The notes under the pieces: generated by a model
What the model saw: the letters and a program-made list of their open reading frames with translations, nothing else
Database searches by the model: none
What the model was told of the DNA's origin: nothing
Shown here: positions 1 through 7,932 of the stretch, piece after piece
Position numbering within the stretch: the first letter of the stretch is position 1
Layout of the letters: each line of letters opens with the position of its first letter
Program-made: the position numbers and the translations under genes
DNA from: Oscillospiraceae bacterium
GTDB taxonomy: Bacteria; Bacillota; Clostridia; Oscillospirales; Oscillospiraceae
DNA length: 35,069 nucleotides
Direction: 5' to 3'
NCBI GenBank assembly: GCA_024404735.1
Contig: JAKSPP010000001.1
Span: 1-35,069 of the forward strand

Positions 1-507
1 CATTATCTCCTTGCAGATGCATGTGAGGTATCTGGGCTGGGATGCAAATACAATCGCACCTTCGCTGTCGTAGCCGTAGTAAAGCGGGCGAATACCGATG
101 GGGTCTCTTGCGGCAATAAACTCATTCTCAAGTCCGTCGTAAATGATAAGAGCGTACTCTGCATCCAGCATCTTAAACATTTCACAGCCGTACTGCTCAT
201 AAAGGGGAAGAAGGATTTCGCAGTCGCTGTCGCTCTTAAAGCAATATCCCTTGTCCTTAAGCTCCTGTCTCATAGACTCAAAGCCGTAAATCTCGCCGTT
301 GCAGATTACGTAGCTTCCGTTTCTCTCAAAGGGCTGCATTCCTTCCGGATGAAGTCCCATAATAGAAAGACGGTGAAAGCCCAGCAGCCCTCCGGAGATT
401 CTTATTATCCGGCTGTCATCGGGACCTCTGGACACCGTTTCTTCAAATCCTTTTGTAAATAACTCTATATCTGCTCTCGGAGAGCAGTAACCCATTATCG
501 AACACAT
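1..507 (-). CDS. asnB: Asparagine synthase (glutamine-hydrolysing), N-terminal part; runs off the window
   Basis: The first 169 codons of a class II (Ntn) glutamine amidotransferase are visible; the synthase half lies beyond the left edge. The protein starts MCSIMGY, so Cys2 is the expected catalytic nucleophile after Met removal. Further on are an RLSI-like motif (GFHRLSIMG), CNGEIYGFESMR (the NGEIYN-type glutamine-binding motif of AsnB) and ARDPIGIRPLYYG, all characteristic of the family. The family makes asparagine from aspartate, glutamine and ATP. The ATG at 505-507 follows a GAGAGG ribosome binding site at about 6 bases. It is the third gene of a leftward glnN-amt-asnB run, with a 78-base gap from amt that holds a strong hairpin and no visible promoter. 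The family call is secure for the visible part; whether the gene is intact cannot be seen. Confidence 0.93.
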   Translation of the reverse strand, partial: MCSIMGYCSPRADIELFTKGFEETVSRGPDDSRIIRISGGLLGFHRLSIMGLHPEGMQPFERNGSYVICNGEIYGFESMRQELKDKGYCFKSDSDCEILLPLYEQYGCEMFKMLDAEYALIIYDGLENEFIAARDPIGIRPLYYGYDSEGAIVFASQPRYLTCICKEIM

Positions 508-540
508 TTTTTCCTCTCAATCTGCCATTTCATGGCTTAT

Positions 541-573
541 GGGAAGCGGCAAAATGCCGCTTCCCTCTTTTTT
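541..573 (+). terminator. Perfect 11-bp hairpin with a U-tract on the + strand only
   Basis: GGGAAGCGGCA (541-551) pairs perfectly with TGCCGCTTCCC (555-565) around a 3-base loop, followed on the + strand by TCTTTTTTT. It therefore reads as an intrinsic terminator for rightward transcription, although the genes on both sides run leftward. On the leftward transcript the hairpin has A residues before it and no U-run after it, so it should not terminate amt-asnB mRNA. It may instead be a processing or 3'-end stabilising structure, or may block antisense transcription. Confidence 0.6.
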
Positions 574-585
574 ATTTAAGCTATT

Positions 586-2310
586 TTATTCAACATCCTG
601 AAGGGCGTCGAAGCCTTCTTCACCGGTTCTTACCTTGACGACATTCTCAACATCGTAAACGAATATCTTGCCGTCGCCGATATGGCCTGTGTAAAGCGTC
701 TTCTTTGCGGTTTCAATGACATCCCTGACGGGAATTGCGCTGACAACGATGTCAACCTGAACCTTGGGAAGGAGGTTCGTTTCAACGGCAACACCACGGT
801 AGTATTCGGGCTTGCCTCCCTGAACACCGCAGCCAAGAACGTGGCTTACGGTCATTCCGGTGATTCCGAGCTTCATCATTGCGTTCTTGAGAGAATCAAG
901 ACGGGCTTCCTTGCAGATGATTTCGACCTTTGTAAACTTGGGTCCTGTACCCTCTGCGAAGGTGGGGACTGCCTTGACGGGGATTGCCTCTGCGGGAGGT
1001 GTCTCACCGGTGACGGCAACAACCTCTTCACCGTAGGAGGTGAACTTGTCAACTGCGGGCATGAAGTCTGCATATGCAGAGGGAAGACCGTGCTCGGAAA
1101 TATCCAGACCGGTGATTTCCTCTTCAACTGTGCAGCGAAGACCGTGGATCTTCTTAATAAGAAGGAATACGATAATCATCATAATTGCGGCATATGCTGC
1201 AACGGTGACAAAGCCTAAAAGCTGAATTCCGAGAAGCTTGAAGGAGCCTGTGTAGAAGAGACCCTCAAGTCCTGCAGGAGCATCGGGGTTAGCGAAAAGG
1301 CCGACTGCGATTGTACCCCAGATACCGTTTGCACAGTGAACACCGACTGCACCGACGGGGTCGTCGATATGAAGCTTAAGGTCAAGAAGCTCAACAACCC
1401 AGACAACCAGGAAGCCGGAAACGAGACCGATTGCAGCTGCGCCGATTGCATCAACGGCATCGCAGGGAGCGGTAATTGCAACGAGTCCGGCGAGAGAAGC
1501 GTTCAGACACATTGAAACATCGGGCTTGCCGTTGCGAATCCAGGTGTAAATCATTGTAGTGCAGGTTGCAACAGCGGGAGCAATGGTGGTAGTAAGGAAG
1601 ATGGAGCTGAGCTCGGAAACGCTGGTTGCTGCGGCGCCGTTAAAGCCGTACCAGCCGAGCCAGAGAATGAATACGCCCAGTGCGCCGAGGGTAATGGAGT
1701 GGCCGGGAATAGCGTTTACCTTTGTGACCTTGCCGTCTTTATCCTTAATATACTTGCCGACGCGGGGTCCGAGAATAGTTGCACCAACAAGTGCTGCGAT
1801 ACCGCCTACCATATGAATTGCGGTGGAGCCTGCGTAATCGTGGAAGCCAATCTGAGAGAGCCAGCCGCCGCCCCAGATCCAGTGGGCCTCGATGGGGTAA
1901 ACGAAGAGGGAGATAACTGCGGAGTAGATGCAGTAGGAGGAGAACTTGGTTCTTTCAGCCATGGAGCCTGAAACGATGGTTGCGGTGGTTGCACAGAAAA
2001 CGAGGTTGAATACGAAGGTGGAGGCTCCGGTGAAGCTGCCGTCACCGGGGGAAGCGATAAAATCCTTGAAGCTTGCGAAAAGCTGCATGTTGGGCTTTCC
2101 GATGAGACCGAAGAGTGTATCCTCGCCCATCATAATGGTGTAGCCCAGGAGTGTGAAGACAACTGTTCCGATACAGAAGTCCATAAGGTTCTTCATTATA
2201 ATGTTACCGGCGTTCTTTGCTCTGGTAAAGCCTGTTTCAACCATTGCAAATCCGGCCTGCATCCAGAAAACAAGGGCAGCGCCTATTAAAAACCAAAATT
2301 CTACTGTCAT
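586..2310 (-). CDS. amt: Ammonium transporter with C-terminal PII signalling domain (Amt-PII fusion)
   Basis: The protein has 574 residues. Residues 1-410 are an Amt/MEP/Rh ammonium channel with about 11 membrane helices, the AMVETG segment of helix 1 and the pore histidine pair at about H166 (AIHMVGG) and H325 (VGVHCANG). A linker of about 50 residues leads to a complete PII domain (about 459-574) with a T-loop (QGGKPEYYRGVAVETNLLPK) and the ATP-binding TGHIGDGKIFV segment. PII proteins normally block Amt as separate subunits in response to ATP, ADP and 2-oxoglutarate; here sensor and channel are one chain. The residue aligning with the uridylylated Tyr51 of E. coli GlnB is Val509, so control by uridylylation is unlikely. 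The gene lies 71 bases after glnN with only a weak AGAAG-type ribosome binding site. Confidence 0.95.
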   Translation of the reverse strand: MTVEFWFLIGAALVFWMQAGFAMVETGFTRAKNAGNIIMKNLMDFCIGTVVFTLLGYTIMMGEDTLFGLIGKPNMQLFASFKDFIASPGDGSFTGASTFVFNLVFCATTATIVSGSMAERTKFSSYCIYSAVISLFVYPIEAHWIWGGGWLSQIGFHDYAGSTAIHMVGGIAALVGATILGPRVGKYIKDKDGKVTKVNAIPGHSITLGALGVFILWLGWYGFNGAAATSVSELSSIFLTTTIAPAVATCTTMIYTWIRNGKPDVSMCLNASLAGLVAITAPCDAVDAIGAAAIGLVSGFLVVWVVELLDLKLHIDDPVGAVGVHCANGIWGTIAVGLFANPDAPAGLEGLFYTGSFKLLGIQLLGFVTVAAYAAIMMIIVFLLIKKIHGLRCTVEEEITGLDISEHGLPSAYADFMPAVDKFTSYGEEVVAVTGETPPAEAIPVKAVPTFAEGTGPKFTKVEIICKEARLDSLKNAMMKLGITGMTVSHVLGCGVQGGKPEYYRGVAVETNLLPKVQVDIVVSAIPVRDVIETAKKTLYTGHIGDGKIFVYDVENVVKVRTGEEGFDALQDVE

Positions 2311-2381
2311 TTGTAAGTCACTTCTTTCTTCTAAAATAAATATATACTTAAATGTCGGGGAAATTGAGATATAGCTATTAA

Positions 2382-4475
2382 TTACTTAACAGAGAAAAGC
2401 ATGTCTGCATAGGAGGGAACGGGCCAGTAGCCGACGGAGGTCATGACCTCTGCTTCATCGGTTGCCTTTCTGAGGGCCTGCATTGCGGGAATAACACGGT
2501 CAAGAATCATTCCGGCCTCTTCTGTTATGTTGGCTGCGGTTCCCAGGGCTGCAAGTGCTTCTTCAAGCTTCTCGGTTTCGCTGTCCATGGTGTCGAGAAG
2601 GGCAGAGAGCTTCTCAATGCGCTTTGTCTCGAAACGGGTGGATGCACCGGGTACGGCGGAGAGCTTTGCTGCCATAGAGGATGCAAGAGAACTGATATAC
2701 TCCTCAACAGCGTCGAGGTACATTGTCTTTTCCATGCTTATCATTGTGGAGGCTTCAATGGAAACTGTCTTGCAGTAGTTTTCCATCTGAATTTCGTAAC
2801 GGCTTAAAAGCTCGGACTCGGAGAATACCTTCTGTGCCATAAGCATATCCATATTCTTCTTATCAAGAAGCTTTGCCATTGCCTCGGGAGTTGTGCGGAG
2901 ATTTGAAAGACCTCTGGACTCGGCCTCGACAATCCAGGAATCGTCGTATCCGTTTCCGTTAAAGAGAATGCGCTTGTGCTCGCTTATTGTGCTCTTGATA
3001 AGGTCGTGCAGTGCAGAGCTGAAATCAGATGCCCCTTCAAGCTTTCCTGCAAACTCTTCGAGAACGGAGGCGACTGCTGCGTTCAGCATGATGTTTGCGC
3101 AGGCGATGGAGTTGGAGGAGCCGAGCATACGGAACTCGAACTTGTTTCCTGTAAATGCAAAGGGAGAAGTACGGTTGCGGTCTGTTGTATCAATGTTAAA
3201 GCGGGGAAGAACATCAACGCCCAGCTTCATGAGCTTGCGCTCAGTTCCGGCATAGGGCTTGTCCTCATCGATAGCTTCGAGAACAGCGGCCAGCTCGTCT
3301 CCGAGGAATATGGAAACAACGGCGGGAGGAGCTTCGTTTGCTCCGAGTCTGTGGTCGTTTCCGGCGGTTGCAACGGAGAGACGGAGAAGATCCTGATAAT
3401 CATCAACTGCCTTGATTACGGCAACGAGGAAGAGAAGGAACTGTGCATTCTCGTAGGGAGTCTCACCGGGGGAGAGAAGATTTATGCCGGTATCGGTTGC
3501 AATGGACCAGTTGTTGTGCTTTCCGCTTCCGTTAACGCCTGCAAAGGGCTTCTCGTGGAGAAGACATACAAGACCGTGCTTCTGTGCAACCTTCTGCATA
3601 AGCTCCATGGTGAGCTGGTTGTGGTCTGCGGCTATATTAGTGGTTGCGTAAATGGGGGCCAGCTCGTGCTGAGCGGGTGCAACCTCGTTATGCTCTGTCT
3701 TGGCCAGAATTCCCAGCTTCCAGAGCTCCTCGTTCAGCTCTTCCATAAAGGCTGCTATGCGGGGCTTGATTACTCCGAAGTAGTGGTCGTCCATTTCCTG
3801 ACCCTTGGGGGGCTTTGCTCCGAAAAGTGTTCTGCCGGTGTAGCAGAGGTCGGGGCGCTGCTCATACATTTCCTTTGTAATAAGGAAGTACTCCTGCTCG
3901 GGGCCGACGCTGGAGCGTACACATCTGACATCGTCTCTTCCGAAGAGCTTCAGAATGCGGATTGCCTGCTTGTTCAGGGCCTGCATGCTTCGGAGAAGGG
4001 GAGTCTTCTTGTCCAGAGCCTCACCGCCGTAGGAGCAGAAGGCTGTGGGAATGCAAAGGGTCTTGCCCTTGATGAATGCATAGCTTGTGGGGTCCCAGGC
4101 CGTGTAGCCTCTTGCCTCGAAGGTAGCACGAAGGCCGCCGGAGGGGAAGGAGGATGCATCGGGTTCGCCTCTTATCAGCTCCTTGCCGGAGAACTCCATT
4201 ATGACTCCGCCGTCGGGAGCGGGAGCAATGAAGCTGTCATGCTTTTCTGCGGTAACTCCGGTGAGAGGCTGGAACCAGTGTGTGAAGTGGGTTGCTCCCT
4301 TGGAAACCGCCCAGTCCTTCATGGCAGCAGCAACAGCGTCGGCAACATTCTTGTCCAGACGGGAGCCCTCGTCGATGGTCTTCTTAAGAGAATTGTAAAC
4401 ATCGGCCGAGAGATTTGCCTTCATAACTCTGTCATCAAATACATTACATCCAAAAAATTCGGGGACGGTCTTCAT
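2382..4475 (-). CDS. glnN: Glutamine synthetase type III
   Basis: The protein has 697 residues, within the usual range of about 700 for GSIII and far longer than GSI (about 450). The GSIII signature [16 protein letters not shown] is at residues 261-276, and ATP/glutamate-site segments such as [12 protein letters not shown] and [15 protein letters not shown] are intact. The N-terminal [13 protein letters not shown] is also typical of the type. The enzyme makes glutamine from glutamate, ammonia and ATP in the cytoplasm. The ATG at 4473-4475 is preceded by AAGGAA. It is the first gene of the leftward operon with amt and asnB, and its mRNA leader has a sigma-A promoter and two tandem hairpin/terminator units. 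The divergent neighbour encodes glutamate synthase, so the two halves of the GS-GOGAT cycle share one control region. Confidence 0.97.
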   Translation of the reverse strand: MKTVPEFFGCNVFDDRVMKANLSADVYNSLKKTIDEGSRLDKNVADAVAAAMKDWAVSKGATHFTHWFQPLTGVTAEKHDSFIAPAPDGGVIMEFSGKELIRGEPDASSFPSGGLRATFEARGYTAWDPTSYAFIKGKTLCIPTAFCSYGGEALDKKTPLLRSMQALNKQAIRILKLFGRDDVRCVRSSVGPEQEYFLITKEMYEQRPDLCYTGRTLFGAKPPKGQEMDDHYFGVIKPRIAAFMEELNEELWKLGILAKTEHNEVAPAQHELAPIYATTNIAADHNQLTMELMQKVAQKHGLVCLLHEKPFAGVNGSGKHNNWSIATDTGINLLSPGETPYENAQFLLFLVAVIKAVDDYQDLLRLSVATAGNDHRLGANEAPPAVVSIFLGDELAAVLEAIDEDKPYAGTERKLMKLGVDVLPRFNIDTTDRNRTSPFAFTGNKFEFRMLGSSNSIACANIMLNAAVASVLEEFAGKLEGASDFSSALHDLIKSTISEHKRILFNGNGYDDSWIVEAESRGLSNLRTTPEAMAKLLDKKNMDMLMAQKVFSESELLSRYEIQMENYCKTVSIEASTMISMEKTMYLDAVEEYISSLASSMAAKLSAVPGASTRFETKRIEKLSALLDTMDSETEKLEEALAALGTAANITEEAGMILDRVIPAMQALRKATDEAEVMTSVGYWPVPSYADMLFSVK

Positions 4476-4504
4476 AATTAATTTCCTTCTTTCTTACCGC
4501 ATTT

Positions 4505-4588
4505 TATTAAACGAAAAGGGCGCCTTCCACGCTCCGGCCTATGCTACGGCCAACGTGAAAGACGCCCTTGCCTTTCGTTCTATGCGAA
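4505..4588 (-). promoter_or_regulatory. glnN leader, second attenuator: ANTAR-type hairpin overlapping a terminator
   Basis: On the leftward transcript AAGGC-AAGGGC-GUCUU (4574 down to 4559) forms a 5-bp stem with a six-base loop that has A at 1 and G at 4. Its 3' arm is re-used as the start of a long terminator stem, 4567-4554 pairing with 4531-4518 (14 positions, two of them G-U), with an inner GGCC/GGCC stem. A short, interrupted U-run (CUUUUCGUUU) follows. The two structures exclude each other. A small stem just upstream (4588-4574, UUCG/CGAA) encloses AUAGAA in a seven-base loop and could be an imperfect partner hairpin. The motif matches the known ANTAR target rule; its function here is inference. 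Confidence 0.65.
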
Positions 4589-4611
4589 TTTATTTTTTGT
4601 TTTTGAAAATC

Positions 4612-4657
4612 AAAAAAGCGCCTCCGAGAGTGACCCTCTCGAAGACGCCATTGCCTT
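4612..4657 (-). promoter_or_regulatory. glnN leader, first attenuator: ANTAR-type hairpin overlapping a terminator
   Basis: At the very 5' end of the predicted glnN transcript, AAGGC-AAUGGC-GUCUU (4657 down to 4642) forms a stem with a six-base loop (A at 1, G at 4). The bases from the last loop C onward, GCGUCUUCGAGAG (4648-4636), also pair with CUCUCGGAGGCGC (4630-4618) to make a 13-bp terminator stem, followed by six U residues (4617-4612). Only one structure can form at a time. Stabilising the small hairpin would therefore allow read-through into glnN. Confidence 0.72.
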
Positions 4658-4667
4658 GATGTGTGGG

Positions 4668-4696
4668 ATGATACTACCGTAAGACGAATTTGTCAA
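4668..4696 (-). promoter_or_regulatory. Sigma-A promoter of the glnN-amt-asnB operon
   Basis: On the minus strand a perfect TTGACA (-35, 4696-4691) is separated by 17 bases from TATCAT (-10, 4673-4668). Transcription should start at about 4662-4660, only a few bases before the first attenuator hairpin at 4657. Confidence 0.8.
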
Positions 4697-4742
4697 GTAC
4701 TTTTTCAGAAAAATCCGAAATTAATTTTTTTATTTTGGGGGC

Positions 4743-4772
4743 TTGACAAAAAAACGGTTTTGGGTGTATAAA
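4743..4772 (+). promoter_or_regulatory. Sigma-A promoter of the glutamate synthase operon
   Basis: A perfect TTGACA (4743-4748) is followed after 18 bases by TATAAA (4767-4772). The expected start is at about 4778-4780, three to five bases before the leader hairpin at 4783. It lies back to back with the glnN promoter, about 46 bases away. Confidence 0.78.
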
Positions 4773-4782
4773 AAATGACAAT

Positions 4783-4870
4783 ATGAGCAAAGGCGTTCAT
4801 TTCGGATTGTCCTCCCGGCTGCGGGAGAAGGCAAAGGTCCGGGGTGAGCGCTTTTTCTTTTTATTTTTAT
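4783..4870 (+). promoter_or_regulatory. Glutamate synthase leader: ANTAR-type hairpin overlapping a terminator
   Basis: AUGAGC-AAAGGC-GUUCAU (4783-4800) is a 6-bp stem with a six-base loop, A at 1 and G at 4. Its last two loop bases and 3' arm begin a second arm, 4793-4806, that pairs over 14 positions (four of them G-U) with 4838-4851, enclosing an inner CTCCCG/CGGGAG stem. A long U-rich tract (TTTTTCTTTTTATTTTT) follows. The small hairpin and the terminator cannot coexist, so this is an antiterminator/terminator switch of the same build as the two in the glnN leader. The ribosome binding site of the first gene (AAGGATGG) lies downstream of it. Confidence 0.75.
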
Positions 4871-4895
4871 CGTAACTATGAAAGGATGGCAGTAG

Positions 4896-5990
4896 ATGAA
4901 GCTTGAAGGAGAAGTGCGTATCCCTTCGGGATGTGCAATAGCAGCGCTTATTTCAAAGGATGGAAAAAGGGTAAGCGGTGAAACAATAATAAAAGCCATG
5001 CTGCCGATGCACGATCGCTCCAATGGTCTGGGCGGAGGCTTTGCGGCATACGGAATCTACCCCGAATATAAGGAGTATTACGCTCTGCATATGTTTTTTG
5101 ACAGCAGAGATACAAGAAAAGCCTGCGAGGTTTTTCTTAAGGAGCGCTTTGAAATAGTCAAGTCCGAGCTCCTTCCCACAAGGAAAATCCCTCAGATAAC
5201 GGATGAGCCCATTATCTGGCGCTATTTTGTCGCACCTCTTAAGAGCGTGCTTGAGAGCATGCAGCTTGAAGAAAAAGAATATGTAATGCGTACCGTTATG
5301 AAGATAAACACGGAAATGAAGGGCGCATATGTTTTTTCAAGCGGCAAGAATATGGGAACCTTCAAGGCAGTCGGCTTCCCGGAGGATGTCGGAGTATTCT
5401 ACAGACTGGATGAATATGAGGGCTACTCCTGGACGGCACACGGAAGATATCCTACTAACACCCCCGGCTGGTGGGGCGGTGCTCATCCCTTTACATTGCT
5501 TGATTATTCAATAGTACACAACGGTGAAATATCCTCCTATGACGCAAACCGCCGTTTTATTGAAATGTTCGGATATAAATGCAATCTTCAGACGGATACA
5601 GAGGTCATTACATACATAATGGACTATCTGCTCAGAATTCAGGGACTTTCTCTGGAGGAAGCTTCAAGTGTTGTCGCCGCCCCCTTCTGGAGTGTTATCG
5701 AGAATATGCCGGAGAAGGAAAAGAATAAGCTCAAATATCTCCGCACGGTTTTTCCCTCCCTTCTGATAACAGGCCCCTTCTCGATTATCCTCGGCTTTGA
5801 AGGCGGACTTATGGCACTTAATGACAGACTCAAGCTCCGCAGTATGGTTGTCGGAGAAAAGGACGATAAGGTGTTTATCGCCAGTGAGGAGGCTGCAATC
5901 CGTATGATGGAGCCCGATGCCGAAAACATCTGGTCTCCCGATGGCGGTGAGCCCGTAATAATCCAGGTAAAGGATGGTGTCCAGCTGTGA
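4896..5990 (+). CDS. Glutamate synthase, separate glutamine amidotransferase subunit (GltB domain 1)
   Basis: The protein has 364 residues and is a class II glutamine amidotransferase of the split glutamate synthase type. The likely nucleophile Cys13 lies in IPSGCAIA, so a 12-residue propeptide must be removed. Later motifs include HGRYPTNTPGWWGGAHPF, VHNGEISSYDANRRF and LQTDTEVITYI, which line the glutamine site of the family. Its role is to hydrolyse glutamine and channel ammonia to the synthase subunit encoded next. The ATG follows AAGGATGG, and the stop overlaps the next start by four bases (GTGA), indicating translational coupling. It is first in a five-gene operon behind the attenuated leader. 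In ordinary bacterial GOGAT this domain is the N-terminus of a 1,500-residue GltB. Confidence 0.93.
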   Translation: MKLEGEVRIPSGCAIAALISKDGKRVSGETIIKAMLPMHDRSNGLGGGFAAYGIYPEYKEYYALHMFFDSRDTRKACEVFLKERFEIVKSELLPTRKIPQITDEPIIWRYFVAPLKSVLESMQLEEKEYVMRTVMKINTEMKGAYVFSSGKNMGTFKAVGFPEDVGVFYRLDEYEGYSWTAHGRYPTNTPGWWGGAHPFTLLDYSIVHNGEISSYDANRRFIEMFGYKCNLQTDTEVITYIMDYLLRIQGLSLEEASSVVAAPFWSVIENMPEKEKNKLKYLRTVFPSLLITGPFSIILGFEGGLMALNDRLKLRSMVVGEKDDKVFIASEEAAIRMMEPDAENIWSPDGGEPVIIQVKDGVQL

Positions 5991-7492
5991 GTGTAGATTT
6001 TATATACCCCGAATTTGAGGTTGTCCGTAATGAAAGCAGATGCATAGCCTGCAGAGTCTGTGAGAGACAGTGCTCAAATGAGGTTCATTATTATGATGAC
6101 GAAAGAGGCCTTATGGTTTCCGATGAGAGCAAGTGCGTTAACTGCCAGCGCTGTGTGTCTCTCTGTCCCACAAGAGCCCTTAAAATAAGGGAAAGTGACT
6201 GCACCTTCCGTAAAAATGCAAACTGGCAGGGTCAGACCATTAAGGAGATTTACAAGCAGGCCTCAACAGGCGGTGTCCTCCTTTCCTCAATGGGTAACCC
6301 CACTCCTCTGCCTGTATACTGGGATAAGATTTTAATCAATGCATCTCAGGTTACAAACCCGTCCATTGACCCTCTCCGTGAGCCTATGGAAACAAAGGTC
6401 TTCCTCGGAAAGAAGCCGAATATTATCGGAAAAAACGAAGACGGAAGCCTTAAGTGTGAGCTCCCTCCCCAGCTTGAGCTCAGCCTTCCCGTTATGTTCT
6501 CCGCTATGAGCTACGGCTCAATAAGCTATAACGCCCATGCCTCCCTTGCAAGAGCCGCAACTGCAATGGGCACATATTATAACACAGGTGAGGGCGGACT
6601 CCACGAGGACTTCTATGTTTACGGTCCCAACACAGTCGTTCAGGTTGCATCCGGTCGTTTCGGTGTCCATGAGGATTATCTCTCTGCAGGTGCCGCAATC
6701 GAAATCAAGATGGGTCAGGGCGCAAAGCCCGGCATAGGCGGACATCTTCCCGGTGCAAAAATCGTCGGAGATGTCTCCAGAACAAGAATGATTCCCGAGG
6801 GCTCCGATGCAATTTCTCCGGCTCCTCACCACGATATCTATTCAATTGAAGATCTGCGTCAGCTTGTTTTCTCTCTTAAGGAGGCAACGGCCTATTCAAA
6901 GCCTGTTATAGTTAAGGTTGCCGCAGTTCATAATATTGCCGCCATTGCCAGCGGTATTGCAAGGTCCGGTGCGGATATTATCGCAATAGATGGTTTCCGC
7001 GGAGGTACCGGTGCTGCACCCACCAGAATAAGGGATAACGTCGGTATCCCCATTGAGCTTGCTCTTGCCGCAGTCGATTCCCGCCTCCGTGAGGAAGGTA
7101 TCAGAAACAACGTTTCTCTTGTTGTGGGCGGCTCAATCAGAAGTGCCTCCGATGTTGTTAAGGCCGTAGCTCTCGGTGCGGATGCCTGCTATATTGCAAC
7201 TGCAGCCGTTCTTGCCCTTGGCTGTCATCTTTGCAGAACCTGTCAGACGGGTAAGTGCAACTGGGGTATTGCAACCCAGCGCCCCGATCTTGTTAAGCGC
7301 CTGAATCCCGATATAGGCTCCGAGAGACTCATTAATCTTCTCACAGCCTGGCAGCACGAGATAAAGGAGCTTATGGGCGGTATGGGCATCAATTCCATTG
7401 AAGCCCTCAGAGGCAACCGCCTGATGCTCAGAGGCGTTGGCCTTAATGAGAAAGAACTGGAAATTCTCGGAATTTCCTATGCGGGAGAGTGA
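5987..7492 (+). CDS. gltB: Glutamate synthase, FMN/Fe-S synthase subunit (archaeal-type GltB core)
   Basis: The protein has 501 residues. Two ferredoxin-type 4Fe-4S motifs come first (Cys19, 22, 25, 29 and Cys50, 53, 56, 60), followed by a glutamate synthase FMN barrel. The barrel includes SYGSISYNAHASLARAA, KPGIGGHLPGAK, IDGFRGGTGAAPTR and a Cys cluster CHLCRTCQTGKCNWG of the 3Fe-4S type. It condenses ammonia with 2-oxoglutarate and reduces the product to glutamate. The GTG start at 5987 overlaps the stop of the amidotransferase gene. Inside GOGAT the N-terminal ferredoxin motifs are a mark of the archaeal/clostridial split form. Reductant probably comes from the ferredoxin and flavoprotein encoded just downstream. 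Confidence 0.95.
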   Translation: MSVDFIYPEFEVVRNESRCIACRVCERQCSNEVHYYDDERGLMVSDESKCVNCQRCVSLCPTRALKIRESDCTFRKNANWQGQTIKEIYKQASTGGVLLSSMGNPTPLPVYWDKILINASQVTNPSIDPLREPMETKVFLGKKPNIIGKNEDGSLKCELPPQLELSLPVMFSAMSYGSISYNAHASLARAATAMGTYYNTGEGGLHEDFYVYGPNTVVQVASGRFGVHEDYLSAGAAIEIKMGQGAKPGIGGHLPGAKIVGDVSRTRMIPEGSDAISPAPHHDIYSIEDLRQLVFSLKEATAYSKPVIVKVAAVHNIAAIASGIARSGADIIAIDGFRGGTGAAPTRIRDNVGIPIELALAAVDSRLREEGIRNNVSLVVGGSIRSASDVVKAVALGADACYIATAAVLALGCHLCRTCQTGKCNWGIATQRPDLVKRLNPDIGSERLINLLTAWQHEIKELMGGMGINSIEALRGNRLMLRGVGLNEKELEILGISYAGE

Positions 7493-7498
7493 TGAATT

Positions 7499-7927
7499 AT
7501 GAAGCGAGTATACGTTAAAGAAGAATGGTGCCTTGGCTGTCATCTCTGTGAATATAACTGTGCCTTTGCCAATTCCGGAAAAAGAGATATGTCCTCGGCC
7601 CTAAAGGGAAAACCCATATTCCCCCGTATTCATATCGAATCCGATGATAAAATAACCTATGCGGTTTCCTGCCGTCATTGTGAAGATCCCATGTGCATTA
7701 AAAGCTGTATTGCGGGTGCTATATCCAAAAAGGACGGAAGAGTCTGCATTGACAGAAGCAAGTGCGTGGGCTGTCTTACCTGCGTAATGGTCTGCCCCTA
7801 TGGCGCTCTTGCCCCCGGTGAAAACGGCACTATGCAGAAGTGTGAGCTGTGCCTTGAAAATTCCTGCGGTGCTCCGGCCTGTGTTACGGGCTGCCCCAAC
7901 AGGGCAATTGTATACGAAGAGAGGTGA
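7499..7927 (+). CDS. Four-cluster 4Fe-4S ferredoxin-type electron transfer subunit
   Basis: The protein has 142 residues with about 16 cysteines in four clusters: CLGCHLCEYNC (from Cys11), CRHCEDPMCIKSC (from Cys58), CVGCLTCVMVCP (from Cys89) and CELC...CGAPACVTGCP (from Cys115). This layout is that of the DmsB/HycB type of iron-sulfur subunit. It begins 6 bases after the synthase gene and its stop lies inside the possible GTG start of the next gene, so it is part of the operon. The likely role is to wire electrons between the flavoprotein and the synthase. The exact partner order is inference. Confidence 0.9.
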   Translation: MKRVYVKEEWCLGCHLCEYNCAFANSGKRDMSSALKGKPIFPRIHIESDDKITYAVSCRHCEDPMCIKSCIAGAISKKDGRVCIDRSKCVGCLTCVMVCPYGALAPGENGTMQKCELCLENSCGAPACVTGCPNRAIVYEER

Positions 7928-7932
7928 GAGGC

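Noticed and set aside
541..565. An ANTAR-type hairpin before asnB
   Set aside because: On the leftward RNA the loop is only U-rich and has no A1/G4 hexamer, and no competing terminator is present.
4476..4895. A T-box or glutamine riboswitch (glnA or Downstream-peptide type) in the nitrogen leaders
   Set aside because: No T-box sequence (TGGNACC type) or specifier loop is seen, and the short conserved cores of the glutamine riboswitches are absent. The hairpin loops fit the ANTAR rule better.
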